Below are positions 15,653 to 23,869 of a DNA stretch of 41,867 bases, in pieces. The notes below the pieces were generated by a model. The model ran no database searches and was not told the DNA's origin. It saw nothing but the letters and a program-made list of their open reading frames with translations. The position numbers were made by a program, and so were the translations under genes. The stretch covers positions 1 to 41,867 of the forward strand of contig RZYO01000011.1 in the NCBI GenBank assembly GCA_009930325.1. The letters run 5' to 3'. Positions within the stretch are counted from its first letter, which is position 1, and the number at the start of each line of letters is the position of its first letter. The stretch is from Spirochaetia bacterium. GTDB lineage: Bacteria > Spirochaetota > Spirochaetia > Sphaerochaetales > Sphaerochaetaceae.

Positions 15653-16432
15653 TTAAATTATAAATGTCGTAATGTTTTTTGCTTCGAGAGCTAATTGTTG
15701 TTCTTTTGTAATTTTATTATCAGTAATTAAAGTTACTTTTTTATCAATATTGAAATCACATACTAAATAGGGGGCTTCTCTTTCAAATTTTGAGCTGTCA
15801 GCCAGAATTATTAATTCATTTGCAGCATTTATCATTGCGTGTTTTATTCTTGCTTCTTCTTCAAGCCCAGTATAAAATCCATTTTTTTCAATATTTATTG
15901 AGCAAACTCCAATTATTGCTTTATTGACTTTATATTTAGAAATTACTGATTCTGCCATTTCCCCAGTTGTTGCTAAAGAATTTTTCATTAATTCTCCACC
16001 AGTTAAAATGACACGATTCCTTTTCCCCTTTTTTAAAATATTTCCAATAGTACTTGTATTTGTAATTGTCATTAATCGATTTTTAGATACTAGGTTAGTT
16101 GCAAATAGTAGAGTTGTACTTCCGCCATCAATCATTAAACTCTCTGAATCTTTAATAAGCGTTGATGCAAATTTTGATATAGCTTCTTTTTCTTTATAAA
16201 AAATTGTTTCTCTATAACTTAAATTAAGTGCATTTTTCTTTTGTTTTGATTCTGGGAATATTGCCCCTTTTGAGGTCCTATTGATTTTGTTTATTTTTTC
16301 TAAATAGATTAAATCTCGGTATATTACTTGATCATTAACATTAAAAATATCAACTAATTCTTCTATTGACATGTGTTTGTTTTTTTCTAAAATAGATAAA
16401 ATTTCTTTTCTTCTGTTTTCACAACTTAACAT
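15653..16432 (-). CDS. DeoR-family transcriptional regulator (operon-internal)
   Basis: This 259-residue DeoR/GlpR-type regulator has an N-terminal winged helix at about residues 5-57 (RRKEILSILEKNKHMSIEEL, VNDQVIYRDLIYLEKINKI) with the N-R-T-S-K-G-A wing. The sensor domain resembles a ribose-5-phosphate isomerase fold: ESLMIDGGSTTLLFATNL, LMTITNTSTIGNIL, VILTGGELMKNS and ANELIILADSSKFE. Effectors of this family are usually sugar phosphates. The recognition helix has VNDQVIYRDL in place of the common T-x-R-R-D-L, so its operator may differ from that of the paralogue at 17652. It starts 10 bases after the kinase gene. Confidence 0.9.
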   Translation of the reverse strand: MLSCENRRKEILSILEKNKHMSIEELVDIFNVNDQVIYRDLIYLEKINKINRTSKGAIFPESKQKKNALNLSYRETIFYKEKEAISKFASTLIKDSESLMIDGGSTTLLFATNLVSKNRLMTITNTSTIGNILKKGKRNRVILTGGELMKNSLATTGEMAESVISKYKVNKAIIGVCSINIEKNGFYTGLEEEARIKHAMINAANELIILADSSKFEREAPYLVCDFNIDKKVTLITDNKITKEQQLALEAKNITTFII

Positions 16433-16442
16433 AACTTCACCT

Positions 16443-17630
16443 TTATAAATCGCTTAATTTTGAAACGAATCCACCTACAAAGGAATCACCTAATCCAACA
16501 GTAGTAACATCCTTTTCTGATACTTCAACAGAAGCAATACAAGTAGCATCTCCCTTTGAAATATGATTGAATTCTATTGAGAAAATATTTTCTTTTGAAC
16601 CATTTTTTAGTTTATATGTTTCTTCATATTGTTCTTTTTTATTAAAACTATCTCCAAACCTAAAACGTGTTGTTGCCATTGTAATACCCCCTTTTAAACA
16701 AGGAGCATATTCTTTATTATTTAGACCATAGGCTATTGCCCAATATTTTGAGTGAACAACAATTGTTTTCACATTGAATTTATTATATAACTCTTTTATT
16801 GCTTTTAGAACTTCTTCAGCATTTAATAAATCAATATTTCTATTACAATAATTTTTTAATTCATCTTCGTTAAAACTAAAAATATCTACATATTTAAAAA
16901 GAACTTCTTTACATAATTGGTTTGCTTCTTCACTCATAAAACAGGCATCTTCATAAAAAATAGTAATATCTTTTAATTTTTTTATATTGTTTGCTAAAAA
17001 GATTAATCTTTTTTCTAGCAGATTTATATCTGTCATGGTATTAAACCCACTAATCATTAAAACTTTTGAATTTTGAACATATTTATCAAAATAATCTTGA
17101 GATAGATTCATTATTGAATTTACATCATTATTTCCAATAATAATCCTATTTTCTCTTGTAGTTTTAAAAGAAATATTATTTGCTTTAATTATTGCATTTT
17201 TTGGATATTGGAAAATTAAATGAATATCATAATTTTCTTCTTTGTTACTACATATATATTCTATTTTGGAAGGAATAAGTTTTTCTATTTTATCATTCAT
17301 TACAACTAAGTGTAAAAAACTATTATATCCAAGAATATTCATTGCAATAGCTGCACGAGGTCCAGTTCCCCCAATTGTAACATTATACTTAAATCTTGAA
17401 GCAAAATTGTCAAGAATCTTAGTGTTTATAACACTGCATTCTCCACCACAATTATTTTTTAAAAAATATAATAATCCAATTAATAAATCTCTTTCATTCT
17501 CAACTAACGTTTTTAATGATAGTTCTTCACTGTGTATATTAAATTCTTTAATAGCCTCATTAATTATTTCTGAATTCCAAACTAATTCATAATCTGTATT
17601 ATTACCAAAACCTAAGGCAATATTGTTCAT
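16443..17630 (-). CDS. ADP-dependent sugar kinase family (ADP-GK/PFK) protein
   Basis: This 395-residue protein resembles ADP-dependent phosphofructokinases and glucokinases, best known from archaea. Supporting segments are the N-terminal ALGFGNNTDYELVW (sugar-site strand with N-x-x-D/N-T-D), TIGGTGPRAAIAMNILGY (GG motif), VLMISGFNTMTD and the catalytic loop TVGLGDSFVGGF, with base D382 in the GXGD anion-hole motif near the C-terminus. The length is a little below that of the archaeal enzymes. ADP rather than ATP use is inferred from the family alone. It starts after GGGGG and sits between two DeoR genes, followed by a sugar isomerase; with the aldolase at 21716 it could phosphorylate a ketose before cleavage. 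Confidence 0.72.
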   Translation of the reverse strand: MNNIALGFGNNTDYELVWNSEIINEAIKEFNIHSEELSLKTLVENERDLLIGLLYFLKNNCGGECSVINTKILDNFASRFKYNVTIGGTGPRAAIAMNILGYNSFLHLVVMNDKIEKLIPSKIEYICSNKEENYDIHLIFQYPKNAIIKANNISFKTTRENRIIIGNNDVNSIMNLSQDYFDKYVQNSKVLMISGFNTMTDINLLEKRLIFLANNIKKLKDITIFYEDACFMSEEANQLCKEVLFKYVDIFSFNEDELKNYCNRNIDLLNAEEVLKAIKELYNKFNVKTIVVHSKYWAIAYGLNNKEYAPCLKGGITMATTRFRFGDSFNKKEQYEETYKLKNGSKENIFSIEFNHISKGDATCIASVEVSEKDVTTVGLGDSFVGGFVSKLSDL

Positions 17631-17651
17631 AAATGTACCCCCAATCGATAG

Positions 17652-18437
17652 TTAAGCAAGCTCGACAATTTTTACTTTAGATTTGATAATATCTAGATTC
17701 TCTTTATCTATTTCGGAATTTGTGATTACAACATCAATATTTTCAAAATTATTAAATTTACTTAATGCAGAAATTCCGACTTTTGTGCTGTCAAAAACTA
17801 ATATTACTTCTTTTGAATATTTAATCATAAGTTTTTTTATTTCAGATTCTTGAGGACTTGCTGAAAATAAACCTTCTTCAGGTAGAATACTTGTAGTGCT
17901 AATTATAGCTTTATCGGCTCTAAATAGATTTAAATTATTTTCAGCAATGGGTCCAACAGTGTTTTGTGTTCCATATAATAATTCTCCACCAACAGTATAA
18001 ATACTATTGTCAGATTCATCGTTTTCTAAAAATAAATCACCTAAAGGCTGAGAGTTTGTTATTATTAATAAATTTTTCTTAGTTTTTGATAGTTGTTTTG
18101 CAATAGCCATGTTTGTACTACTACCATCCATCATTATACTTTCTGAGTCTTCTATATAGTTGACAATTTTTTTAGCTATTCTTTCTTTCATTTCAATGTT
18201 GTAGCTCATTCTTTCTTCAAGTGTTGTAGCAAGCCAAGAGACCGTTTGTTCTTTAATAATGGCTCCACCATGTGTTCTATATAGTTTTCCACTAGCTTCT
18301 AAGGATGTAAGATCTCTTCTTATGGTTGCTTGGGTTACATTTAATTTTTCTGCTAACTCATATACCTGTAATTGACTATTTTTTAATAACAAATTTAAAA
18401 TTTCTTTGTTTCTTTGATGAGAAATTTTTTCAGCCAT
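17652..18437 (-). CDS. DeoR-family transcriptional regulator (operon-leading)
   Basis: This is a 261-residue DeoR/GlpR-type repressor. The winged helix is at about residues 6-60 (RNKEILNLLLKNSQLQVYEL, LNVTQATIRRDLTSLEASGK, then the wing YRTHGGAI), and the sensor domain has ESIMMDGSSTNMAIAKQL, IITNSQPLGDLF and VILVFDSTKVG. The start at 18437 is preferred over an ATG 15 codons upstream because AAAGGAG lies six bases before it. It leads a four-gene minus-strand operon whose promoter faces the second importer operon. The A/T repeat region between them (18501-18550) is the likely operator. Confidence 0.92.
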   Translation of the reverse strand: MAEKISHQRNKEILNLLLKNSQLQVYELAEKLNVTQATIRRDLTSLEASGKLYRTHGGAIIKEQTVSWLATTLEERMSYNIEMKERIAKKIVNYIEDSESIMMDGSSTNMAIAKQLSKTKKNLLIITNSQPLGDLFLENDESDNSIYTVGGELLYGTQNTVGPIAENNLNLFRADKAIISTTSILPEEGLFSASPQESEIKKLMIKYSKEVILVFDSTKVGISALSKFNNFENIDVVITNSEIDKENLDIIKSKVKIVELA

Positions 18438-18467
18438 TGCCAACTCCTTTGTCTCAATAATATCAAT

Positions 18468-18496
18468 ATTATAAGTTAACAATTAATAGTCGTCAA
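18468..18496 (-). promoter_or_regulatory. Promoter of the DeoR-kinase-DeoR-isomerase operon
   Basis: On the minus strand, TTGACG (18496-18491) and a perfect TATAAT (18473-18468) are separated by 17 bases, 30 bases before the regulator's start codon. Confidence 0.75.
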
Positions 18497-18500
18497 TAAT

Positions 18501-18550
18501 AAAAACAAACAAAACAAACAAAATATTTTTTCATTTATGTTTATTTTTTG
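18501..18550. promoter_or_regulatory. Candidate DeoR operator between divergent promoters
   Basis: Direct repeats ACAAACAAA (18505-18513 and 18514-18522) on one side and a TTTATGTTTATTTTTTG tract (18534-18550) on the other make an imperfect A-rich/T-rich inverted array between the -35 boxes of the two divergent promoters. DeoR-family sites often consist of such TTTGTTT-like repeats. The exact half-sites are not defined. Confidence 0.5.
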
Positions 18551-18551
18551 C

Positions 18552-18579
18552 TTGACAAATTGAAATTAAGCATTAGAAT
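18552..18579 (+). promoter_or_regulatory. Promoter of the second importer operon
   Basis: TTGACA (18552-18557) and TAGAAT (18574-18579) with a 16-base spacer lie 31 bases before the binding-protein start codon. Confidence 0.7.
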
Positions 18580-18610
18580 GCAATTAAATGTTACAGAAAA
18601 GGAGTAATTT

Positions 18611-19867
18611 ATGAAAAAGACATTTACTATTATGTTATTGTTATTGTTAAGTTGTTCTTTTGTTTTTGCCCAAGGTGGAAATGAGAGCCCAAAGAAAGAT
18701 GAACCAATTACTTTAGAATTTATGCAATGGTGGGAACCAGAAATGGCTCCAGGTGCTATGGAAAAAATTTGTAGTGATTATGAAGCTGCTAATCCCGGTA
18801 TTAAAATTAAGAGAATTTCTAAACCATATGCAGAAGTACAAAGCCAAGTTACAATTGGTGCTGCATCAGGAACTTTAAGTGATGTGTTGGGATGTGATCC
18901 AACTTGGATTTATAATCTTGTAAAACAAAATGCTGTAAAACCTTTAGATGAATTAATGACTGCTGATAATTATGATGAATCTCAATTAGCAAGTATTAGT
19001 GTTCTAAATGGTAAAAAGTATTTAATTAATGTTGAAAACTTTGTTTATCCATTATTCTACAATACAGATATGTTTAAAGAAGCTGGTATTTCATCTGTTC
19101 CTAAAACACACAGTGAATTTATTGCTGCTGCAGAAAAATTAACTGATGTAAGTAAAAATCAATATGGTTGGGATATTTCATTATCACTTCAAAACCCTAC
19201 TGGAATTCAAAATGACATAATGTCATTAGTATGGGCAAGTGATGGATCTGGTGTTCCTGAACCAAACAATGATGATGTATTAGCAGTATTCAATTTAGTA
19301 AAAACAATGAATGATAAAGGATTATTAGTACCTGGTTTTATCACTGCTCAAGAACAAGATAAAGTTGAACATTTTGTAAACGGTAGAACAGCAATGATGA
19401 TTGATTCATTAGCACACATTAACATGATTAGATCAAGAAATCCTGAATTGAATTTTGATATTGATTTAGCTCCAGTTGCTGATGGTTATTCTGGCCCACA
19501 TATCATGGACTGTGCTGCTTGGGGTATTACTATTTCTCAATCTTCAAAACATCCAGAAGAAGCTTGGAATTTTGTAAAATACTTAATGAGTCCTGAAGTA
19601 AATGCTTATATTGCAGATAGTGTTAATGCTTTCCCAGGAAACGTTAATGGTGATCCAAATTGGGTAAAAGAAGACGCATTAAATCAAAAAGCATTCTCTT
19701 TCTATAAAGAAAATGGTGTTAGAAATGAGTTCCAAGGAGCTCCTGAAGCAAACAACTTGATGAGATTAATGAGTGAACAAATGCAAGCTATGCTTAATGG
19801 TAAACAAACTGCTAAAGAAGCATTAGAAAAGACAAGTGCCGCTTGGGCAAAAGTTTATGCAAAATAA
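18611..19867 (+). CDS. ABC sugar importer, substrate-binding protein (second system)
   Basis: This 418-residue family-1 solute-binding protein has a signal peptide at about residues 1-20, ending SFVFA, with QGGNES after it. A cysteine lies inside the hydrophobic core (LLSCSF), but the context is not a clear lipobox. The body shows ITLEFMQWWEPEM, YEAANPGIKIKRISKPYAEV, PLFYNTDMFKEAGISSVPKT and HFVNGRTAMMIDS. Position, divergent from the DeoR-kinase-isomerase operon and co-directional with two permeases and an aldolase, points to a hexose, pentose or short glycoside ligand. The ribosome site is AAAGGAG. A hairpin follows the gene. Confidence 0.92.
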   Translation: MKKTFTIMLLLLLSCSFVFAQGGNESPKKDEPITLEFMQWWEPEMAPGAMEKICSDYEAANPGIKIKRISKPYAEVQSQVTIGAASGTLSDVLGCDPTWIYNLVKQNAVKPLDELMTADNYDESQLASISVLNGKKYLINVENFVYPLFYNTDMFKEAGISSVPKTHSEFIAAAEKLTDVSKNQYGWDISLSLQNPTGIQNDIMSLVWASDGSGVPEPNNDDVLAVFNLVKTMNDKGLLVPGFITAQEQDKVEHFVNGRTAMMIDSLAHINMIRSRNPELNFDIDLAPVADGYSGPHIMDCAAWGITISQSSKHPEEAWNFVKYLMSPEVNAYIADSVNAFPGNVNGDPNWVKEDALNQKAFSFYKENGVRNEFQGAPEANNLMRLMSEQMQAMLNGKQTAKEALEKTSAAWAKVYAK

Positions 19868-19882
19868 ACAATAGTTAATTAA

Positions 19883-19906
19883 TATGGGGAGTATTTACTC
19901 CCCATA
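19883..19906 (+). terminator. Intra-operon hairpin between binding protein and permease genes
   Basis: TATGGGGAGT and ACTCCCCATA pair perfectly across an ATTT loop, 15 bases after the binding-protein stop. No long T-run follows. It matches the arrangement at 10022-10043 and probably raises binding-protein expression relative to the permeases. Confidence 0.75.
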
Positions 19907-19935
19907 AATATAATAAATAAGAGGATTCAATCTAT

Positions 19936-20832
19936 ATGATTAAGAATAGAAGTATTTTAAGCAATAAAAAACAAATACTTGATCCTTACTGGTTCATTCT
20001 TCCGGCTATGCTTTTATTATCAATATTAATGTTAATACCGATAATTCAAGTTTTTCGATATAGTCTGATGGATAATGTAATTACAAATCAATCTCCAACA
20101 TTTATTGGATTTGGTAATTACAAGGAAATTATTAAGGATGAAATATTTAGGTCTGCTGTTGGTCATACATTATATTTTACGATTTTTAGTGTTTTATTTC
20201 ATCTAATCTTAGGAATGACTTTTGCGATTTTGTTAAACTCAAAATATTTAAGTTCAGGCTTTAGAGCTGTTTTAAGAGTAATTTTTATTTTTCCTTGGCT
20301 TTTTACCCCAGCAATTATTGCAATTGTTTGGAGGTTAATTTTAGACCCTTTAGGAATAATGAATTATATTTTACAACAAGCAGGAATAATCCAAGGTATA
20401 GTAGAATGGTTGAGTAATGAGAAAACAGCTTTGCAAACTCTAACATTTATAAATATATGGAATGGTTATCCTTTTTATATGGTAAGTTTGTTAGCAGGTT
20501 TACAAAGTGTACCTCGCCAACAATATGAGGCTGCATTAATTGATGGTGCAAATAGTACAAAACAATTTAGATATATTACAATACCTCATTTAAAACCAAT
20601 TATATTGAGTTTAAGTATTTTAGATTTTATTTGGACAATGCAGGTGTTCCCCTTAGTTTGGATGACTACTGGAGGCGGTCCAGGCCATGCAACTGAAGTT
20701 ATGGCAACTTATACTTATAAATTAACATTCCTTCAGTATGAATTTTCTAAAGCATCGGCTTCAGCAATTATAATTTTAGTAATCTCTATGATTATTTCAA
20801 TTTTTTACGTTAGAAGTCAGAAATCGAGGTAA
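19936..20832 (+). CDS. ABC sugar importer permease (MalF/UgpA-type, second system)
   Basis: This 298-residue inner-membrane protein has six predicted transmembrane segments. The EAA loop is QQYEAALIDGANSTKQF, followed by RYITIPHLKP, and the MalF-like WMTTGGGPGHATEVMATY segment is present. The N-terminus is short and cytoplasmic before the first segment at about residues 20-40. It pairs with the next gene, which starts 8 bases after its stop. It lies downstream of the binding-protein gene and its hairpin. Confidence 0.93.
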   Translation: MIKNRSILSNKKQILDPYWFILPAMLLLSILMLIPIIQVFRYSLMDNVITNQSPTFIGFGNYKEIIKDEIFRSAVGHTLYFTIFSVLFHLILGMTFAILLNSKYLSSGFRAVLRVIFIFPWLFTPAIIAIVWRLILDPLGIMNYILQQAGIIQGIVEWLSNEKTALQTLTFINIWNGYPFYMVSLLAGLQSVPRQQYEAALIDGANSTKQFRYITIPHLKPIILSLSILDFIWTMQVFPLVWMTTGGGPGHATEVMATYTYKLTFLQYEFSKASASAIIILVISMIISIFYVRSQKSR

Positions 20833-20840
20833 ATATTATA

Positions 20841-21686
20841 ATGAATAAATCACTAAAATATAAAAAAATTGGTTCAAGAACTTTAGTATATATATTGTTA
20901 TTCTTTGGTGTAATTTTTGCAGCATTCCCAATTCTTTGGTTAATTTCTATTTCTATGAGAGCGAATGGAGAAGTCTTTGCTACTCCTCCTAGTTTTATAC
21001 CAAAAGTAATTAATTTGAGTGCTTATTCTAAAATTTTCCAAAGCCCAGAAAAAATTAGATTCTTTATAAACAGTTATTTGATAGCAATAATAGTTACTAT
21101 AATTACTCTTTTTGTATCAATGCTTACAGCATATGGTTTTTCTAGATATGATTTTAAGGGTAAAAAAATTATTAATATGATAATAATTGGTACTCAGACC
21201 GTCCCCCCAATAGCATTAATGATTCCATATTTTGGCTTAATGGTAATATTTAAACTTTATGATACCTATGGAGCTTTGGTATTAACTTATTTAGCCTTAA
21301 CTCTTCCTTATGGAATATTAATGATGACAGGATTTTTTAATACAATACCAAAATCTCTTGATGAAGCAGTATTAATAGATGGTGGATCTAGACTTTTAAC
21401 TTTATTTAGAGTAATTGTCCCAATTTCTTTACCAGGAATTGTATCTACTGGCCTTTATACATTTTTACTTTCATGGAATGAATTCTTGTTTGCATTAACT
21501 CTTACAAAAAGTAATGAGATGGCAACAGTCCCTATTGGTATTCAATTATTAATGGGACAACATTCATATGAATGGAATGAAATGATGGCAATGAGCTTTT
21601 TAGGAAGTTTACCAATAATGTTACTCTTCCTCTTCTTCCAAAAATATTTTCTTGCAGGAATGGCTGCAGGATCAGTTAAAGATTAA
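20841..21686 (+). CDS. ABC sugar importer permease (MalG/UgpE-type, second system)
   Basis: This is a 281-residue permease with six predicted transmembrane segments. The EAA loop is SLDEAVLIDGGSRLLTLF, followed by RVIVPISLPG, and the C-terminus FLAGMAAGSVKD is the common MalG-type ending. The ribosome site is weak (GAGG about ten bases upstream), so translation may be coupled to the upstream permease. The aldolase gene follows after 29 bases. Confidence 0.93.
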   Translation: MNKSLKYKKIGSRTLVYILLFFGVIFAAFPILWLISISMRANGEVFATPPSFIPKVINLSAYSKIFQSPEKIRFFINSYLIAIIVTIITLFVSMLTAYGFSRYDFKGKKIINMIIIGTQTVPPIALMIPYFGLMVIFKLYDTYGALVLTYLALTLPYGILMMTGFFNTIPKSLDEAVLIDGGSRLLTLFRVIVPISLPGIVSTGLYTFLLSWNEFLFALTLTKSNEMATVPIGIQLLMGQHSYEWNEMMAMSFLGSLPIMLLFLFFQKYFLAGMAAGSVKD

Positions 21687-21715
21687 AAAGAATATTCAAT
21701 ATAGGAGAAAAAAAT

Positions 21716-22579
21716 ATGTTGATGAACATGAGAGATCTTCTTGCTGTAGCAAAGAAGAACAAATTTGCAGTACCTGCTTTTAATACAAGCAGTAGTATGA
21801 TTTTGAATGGATTACTTGAGGCTTGTGAAGAAAAACAATCTCCTGTTATTATCGCAATTCATCCAGATGAATTAGCATTTATTAGAGATGGATTTTTAAA
21901 GTTTGCTATTGAAGAAGCACAAAAGGCATCTTTCCCAGTATGCATACATTTAGATCACGGCTCATCTTTTAAACAAGTTATGAGAGCAATTAACGATGGA
22001 TTTACTTCAGTTATGATAGATTCTTCAGAATTACCTTTTGAAGAAAATATTGAAATTACTAAAAAAGTAGTTGAAGCTGCTCATGCAGTAAATGTTAGTG
22101 TTGAAGCTGAATTGGGTACTATTGGTGGAACTGGTGAATATGGTATTGCTAGTACAGATAATATTATTTATACAAGACCTGAAGATGTTAAAGCCTTTGT
22201 AGAAGCTACTGATGTTGATACTTTAGCGATTGCAATTGGAACAGGCCATGGATTATATCCTAAAGATATGAAACCAAAATTAAAAATTGATTTATTAAAA
22301 GAAATAAGATCAATAACAGATATTCCTCTTGTATTACATGGAGGTAGTGATAATCCTGATAAAGAGATTGCAGAAGCAGTTGTAAATGGTGTTCAAAAAA
22401 TTAATATTTCTAGTGATATAAAAACAGCATTCTATATTAAATGTAGAGAAGTATTAAAAAATGAATCATTAAGAGAACCTTTAGAAATTTATCCTCCTTG
22501 TATTGAAGCCATGAAGCAAGTAATGTTCCATAAAATTGATTTGTTTAACGCAAATGATAAAGTGAAGTATTATAAATAA
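21716..22579 (+). CDS. Class II ketose-bisphosphate aldolase (FbaA/GatY/KbaY-type)
   Basis: This 287-residue zinc-dependent aldolase cleaves a ketose bisphosphate (fructose, tagatose or similar) or ketose phosphate to dihydroxyacetone phosphate and an aldehyde. Catalytic D80 and zinc ligand H81 lie in CIHLDHGSS; E132 is in VEAELGTIGG; the other zinc histidines are H178 (GTGHGLY) and H208 (LVLHGGSD). NISSDIKTAF is the phosphate-binding segment. It begins eight bases after AGGAG, last in the second importer operon, and a terminator follows. With the divergently encoded isomerase and kinase it completes a plausible isomerise-phosphorylate-cleave route. Substrate stereochemistry cannot be read from the sequence by eye. 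Confidence 0.92.
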   Translation: MLMNMRDLLAVAKKNKFAVPAFNTSSSMILNGLLEACEEKQSPVIIAIHPDELAFIRDGFLKFAIEEAQKASFPVCIHLDHGSSFKQVMRAINDGFTSVMIDSSELPFEENIEITKKVVEAAHAVNVSVEAELGTIGGTGEYGIASTDNIIYTRPEDVKAFVEATDVDTLAIAIGTGHGLYPKDMKPKLKIDLLKEIRSITDIPLVLHGGSDNPDKEIAEAVVNGVQKINISSDIKTAFYIKCREVLKNESLREPLEIYPPCIEAMKQVMFHKIDLFNANDKVKYYK

Positions 22580-22611
22580 ATTTATTTATTATATTTTGTA
22601 AATTGAACCTT

Positions 22612-22660
22612 CGATAAATTACATTTGATTATTTTAATTATTTGTAATTTATCGTTTTTA
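22612..22660 (+). terminator. Terminator after the aldolase gene
   Basis: CGATAAATTACA (22612-22623) and TGTAATTTATCG (22643-22654) pair perfectly over a 19-base loop and are followed by a T-run (22655-22659). Confidence 0.85.
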
Positions 22661-22770
22661 TTTTCCCAAAATAATTGAAAATAAAAAATCAATTAAAGTG
22701 GAACCACCATTAATAGTATTATGAGTTACAATTGGAGCATAATACAGAAAATCAAAAACTCTTAAGATAC
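22658..22770 (-). pseudogene. Possible gene remnant in the 22580-22914 gap
   Basis: The 335-base gap between the aldolase and the next gene holds the terminator above and, on the minus strand, a 37-residue frame, SILRVFDFLYYAPIVTHNTI then NGGSTLIDFLFSIILGK, ending at a TAA (22660-22658). It is closed upstream by a stop and has no start signal. The sequence is protein-like and hydrophobic, possibly the end of a decayed membrane-protein gene. I do not recognise a family. I see nothing in the remainder of the gap (about 22771-22914). Confidence 0.25.
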
Positions 22771-22914
22771 TTTAATAATAATATTCTTCAAAAAAGTTAT
22801 TCCTAAAAGCTATATAGTTCAAGAATAAATAAAAGTAGATAAATAAAATATCCAAATTAACATTTGAGTATCTCTTAAATACATTGATTTATTATTTTAA
22901 TATATATCTTTGAA

Positions 22915-23610
22915 TTATTTATTATAATTCCAGCATTTAATCGTAACTAACAAAAAAAGAGCAAAGTTTCCTTTGTTTATAGAACCAGGTGTTAAATATT
23001 TAAATAAACTTGGTGCTAAAGAAAGCCCTACTAGTCCAATGATCAAAAAGATAAAAGGATTTAAAAAAGCCACCCATCTTTTAAATTCACTCTTACCTCT
23101 AATTATATAAACAAATAAAATGCTTGGGGTTGCTATCCAAGTCAATAAATAATGAATTACAAATACTGGAAAAATAGCTTTTGTGATTTTATCTGCAATC
23201 AGTTTTGACATTAAATTAGATGATATATCATTCATTATACCAAATTTATAAATAAGGCCATTTAGTGACATAGTTGTATGTATTGAAGGAGAGCCCATAA
23301 TTACCCCATAAGAAAATAAAGTAAAAACAACAATTGCAAATAATTTATTTGTTTTACTTAATACTTTGTATAAAAGATAAAAACCTAATATATAAAAGGG
23401 AATCAAAAAAGAACAAAGATAAATTGAAAAAGAAAATCTCCAATCAGGCGTATAAATCCAATTGTTTTCGACAATTTTTGAGATTTCAACTCCATAGTCT
23501 TTATTAAATTCTAATAAATAATCAGCAATTATAAGCACAAAAGCTGAAAAGGTAGCCAAAATTCCGAATACCCTATAAATGTATTTATTGTTGAAATTTA
23601 AATTATCCAT
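22915..23610 (-). CDS. Multi-pass membrane protein, DUF6796-like
   Basis: This 231-residue protein has about six hydrophobic segments (near residues 13-30, 60-83, 88-108, 145-170, 180-200 and 205-223). WRFSFSIYLCSFLIPFYILG, the central MGSPSIHTT and the late WVAFLNPFIFLIIGLVG resemble uncharacterised DUF6796-type proteins, a match made from memory. Function is unknown. It is monocistronic, transcribed from a TTGACA-type promoter at 23640-23669 that contains a small palindrome. Confidence 0.6.
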   Translation of the reverse strand: MDNLNFNNKYIYRVFGILATFSAFVLIIADYLLEFNKDYGVEISKIVENNWIYTPDWRFSFSIYLCSFLIPFYILGFYLLYKVLSKTNKLFAIVVFTLFSYGVIMGSPSIHTTMSLNGLIYKFGIMNDISSNLMSKLIADKITKAIFPVFVIHYLLTWIATPSILFVYIIRGKSEFKRWVAFLNPFIFLIIGLVGLSLAPSLFKYLTPGSINKGNFALFLLVTIKCWNYNK

Positions 23611-23639
23611 ATAAATCCCTTCTTACTAACTATGTAATT

Positions 23640-23669
23640 ATTATGATAAGACATATATGTAGTTGTCAA
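23640..23669 (-). promoter_or_regulatory. Promoter of the DUF6796-like gene with an internal palindrome
   Basis: On the minus strand, TTGACA (23669-23664) and CATAAT (23645-23640) are 18 bases apart. The spacer contains the 10-base palindrome ACATATATGT (23651-23660), which could be a regulator site. It ends 29 bases before the start codon. Confidence 0.6.
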
Positions 23670-23869
23670 ATAGAAAATATAATTTTATTATAAAAAGTTT
23701 GGATTTCTATATAAATTAATAAAAAATGTGTTTTTTATTTGCAAATGTAATTTTTATAAATTAATCTATAAAAAACAGTTTAGGGGAAAAGACAACTTTT
23801 TAGCAGATAGATTATAAAGATATGAAAAAGTATTTTTTATTTTTATAAATAGATAATAGGTAATAATTA

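Noticed and set aside
18501-18522. ACAAACAAA repeats considered as a CRISPR or microsatellite remnant
   Set aside because: There are only two copies, with no spacers, and the position between divergent promoters fits an operator better.
15109-22579. Reading the isomerase-kinase-aldolase set as a sulfoquinovose (sulfo-EMP-type) pathway
   Set aside because: The order isomerase, kinase, aldolase is similar, but there is no sulfoquinovosidase, sulfolactaldehyde enzyme or sulfonate exporter, and the kinase family differs; not supported.
23770-23869. Region upstream of the diguanylate cyclase checked for a cyclic di-GMP riboswitch
   Set aside because: None of the conserved GEMM-type core sequences is visible, and there is no convincing stem or terminator.
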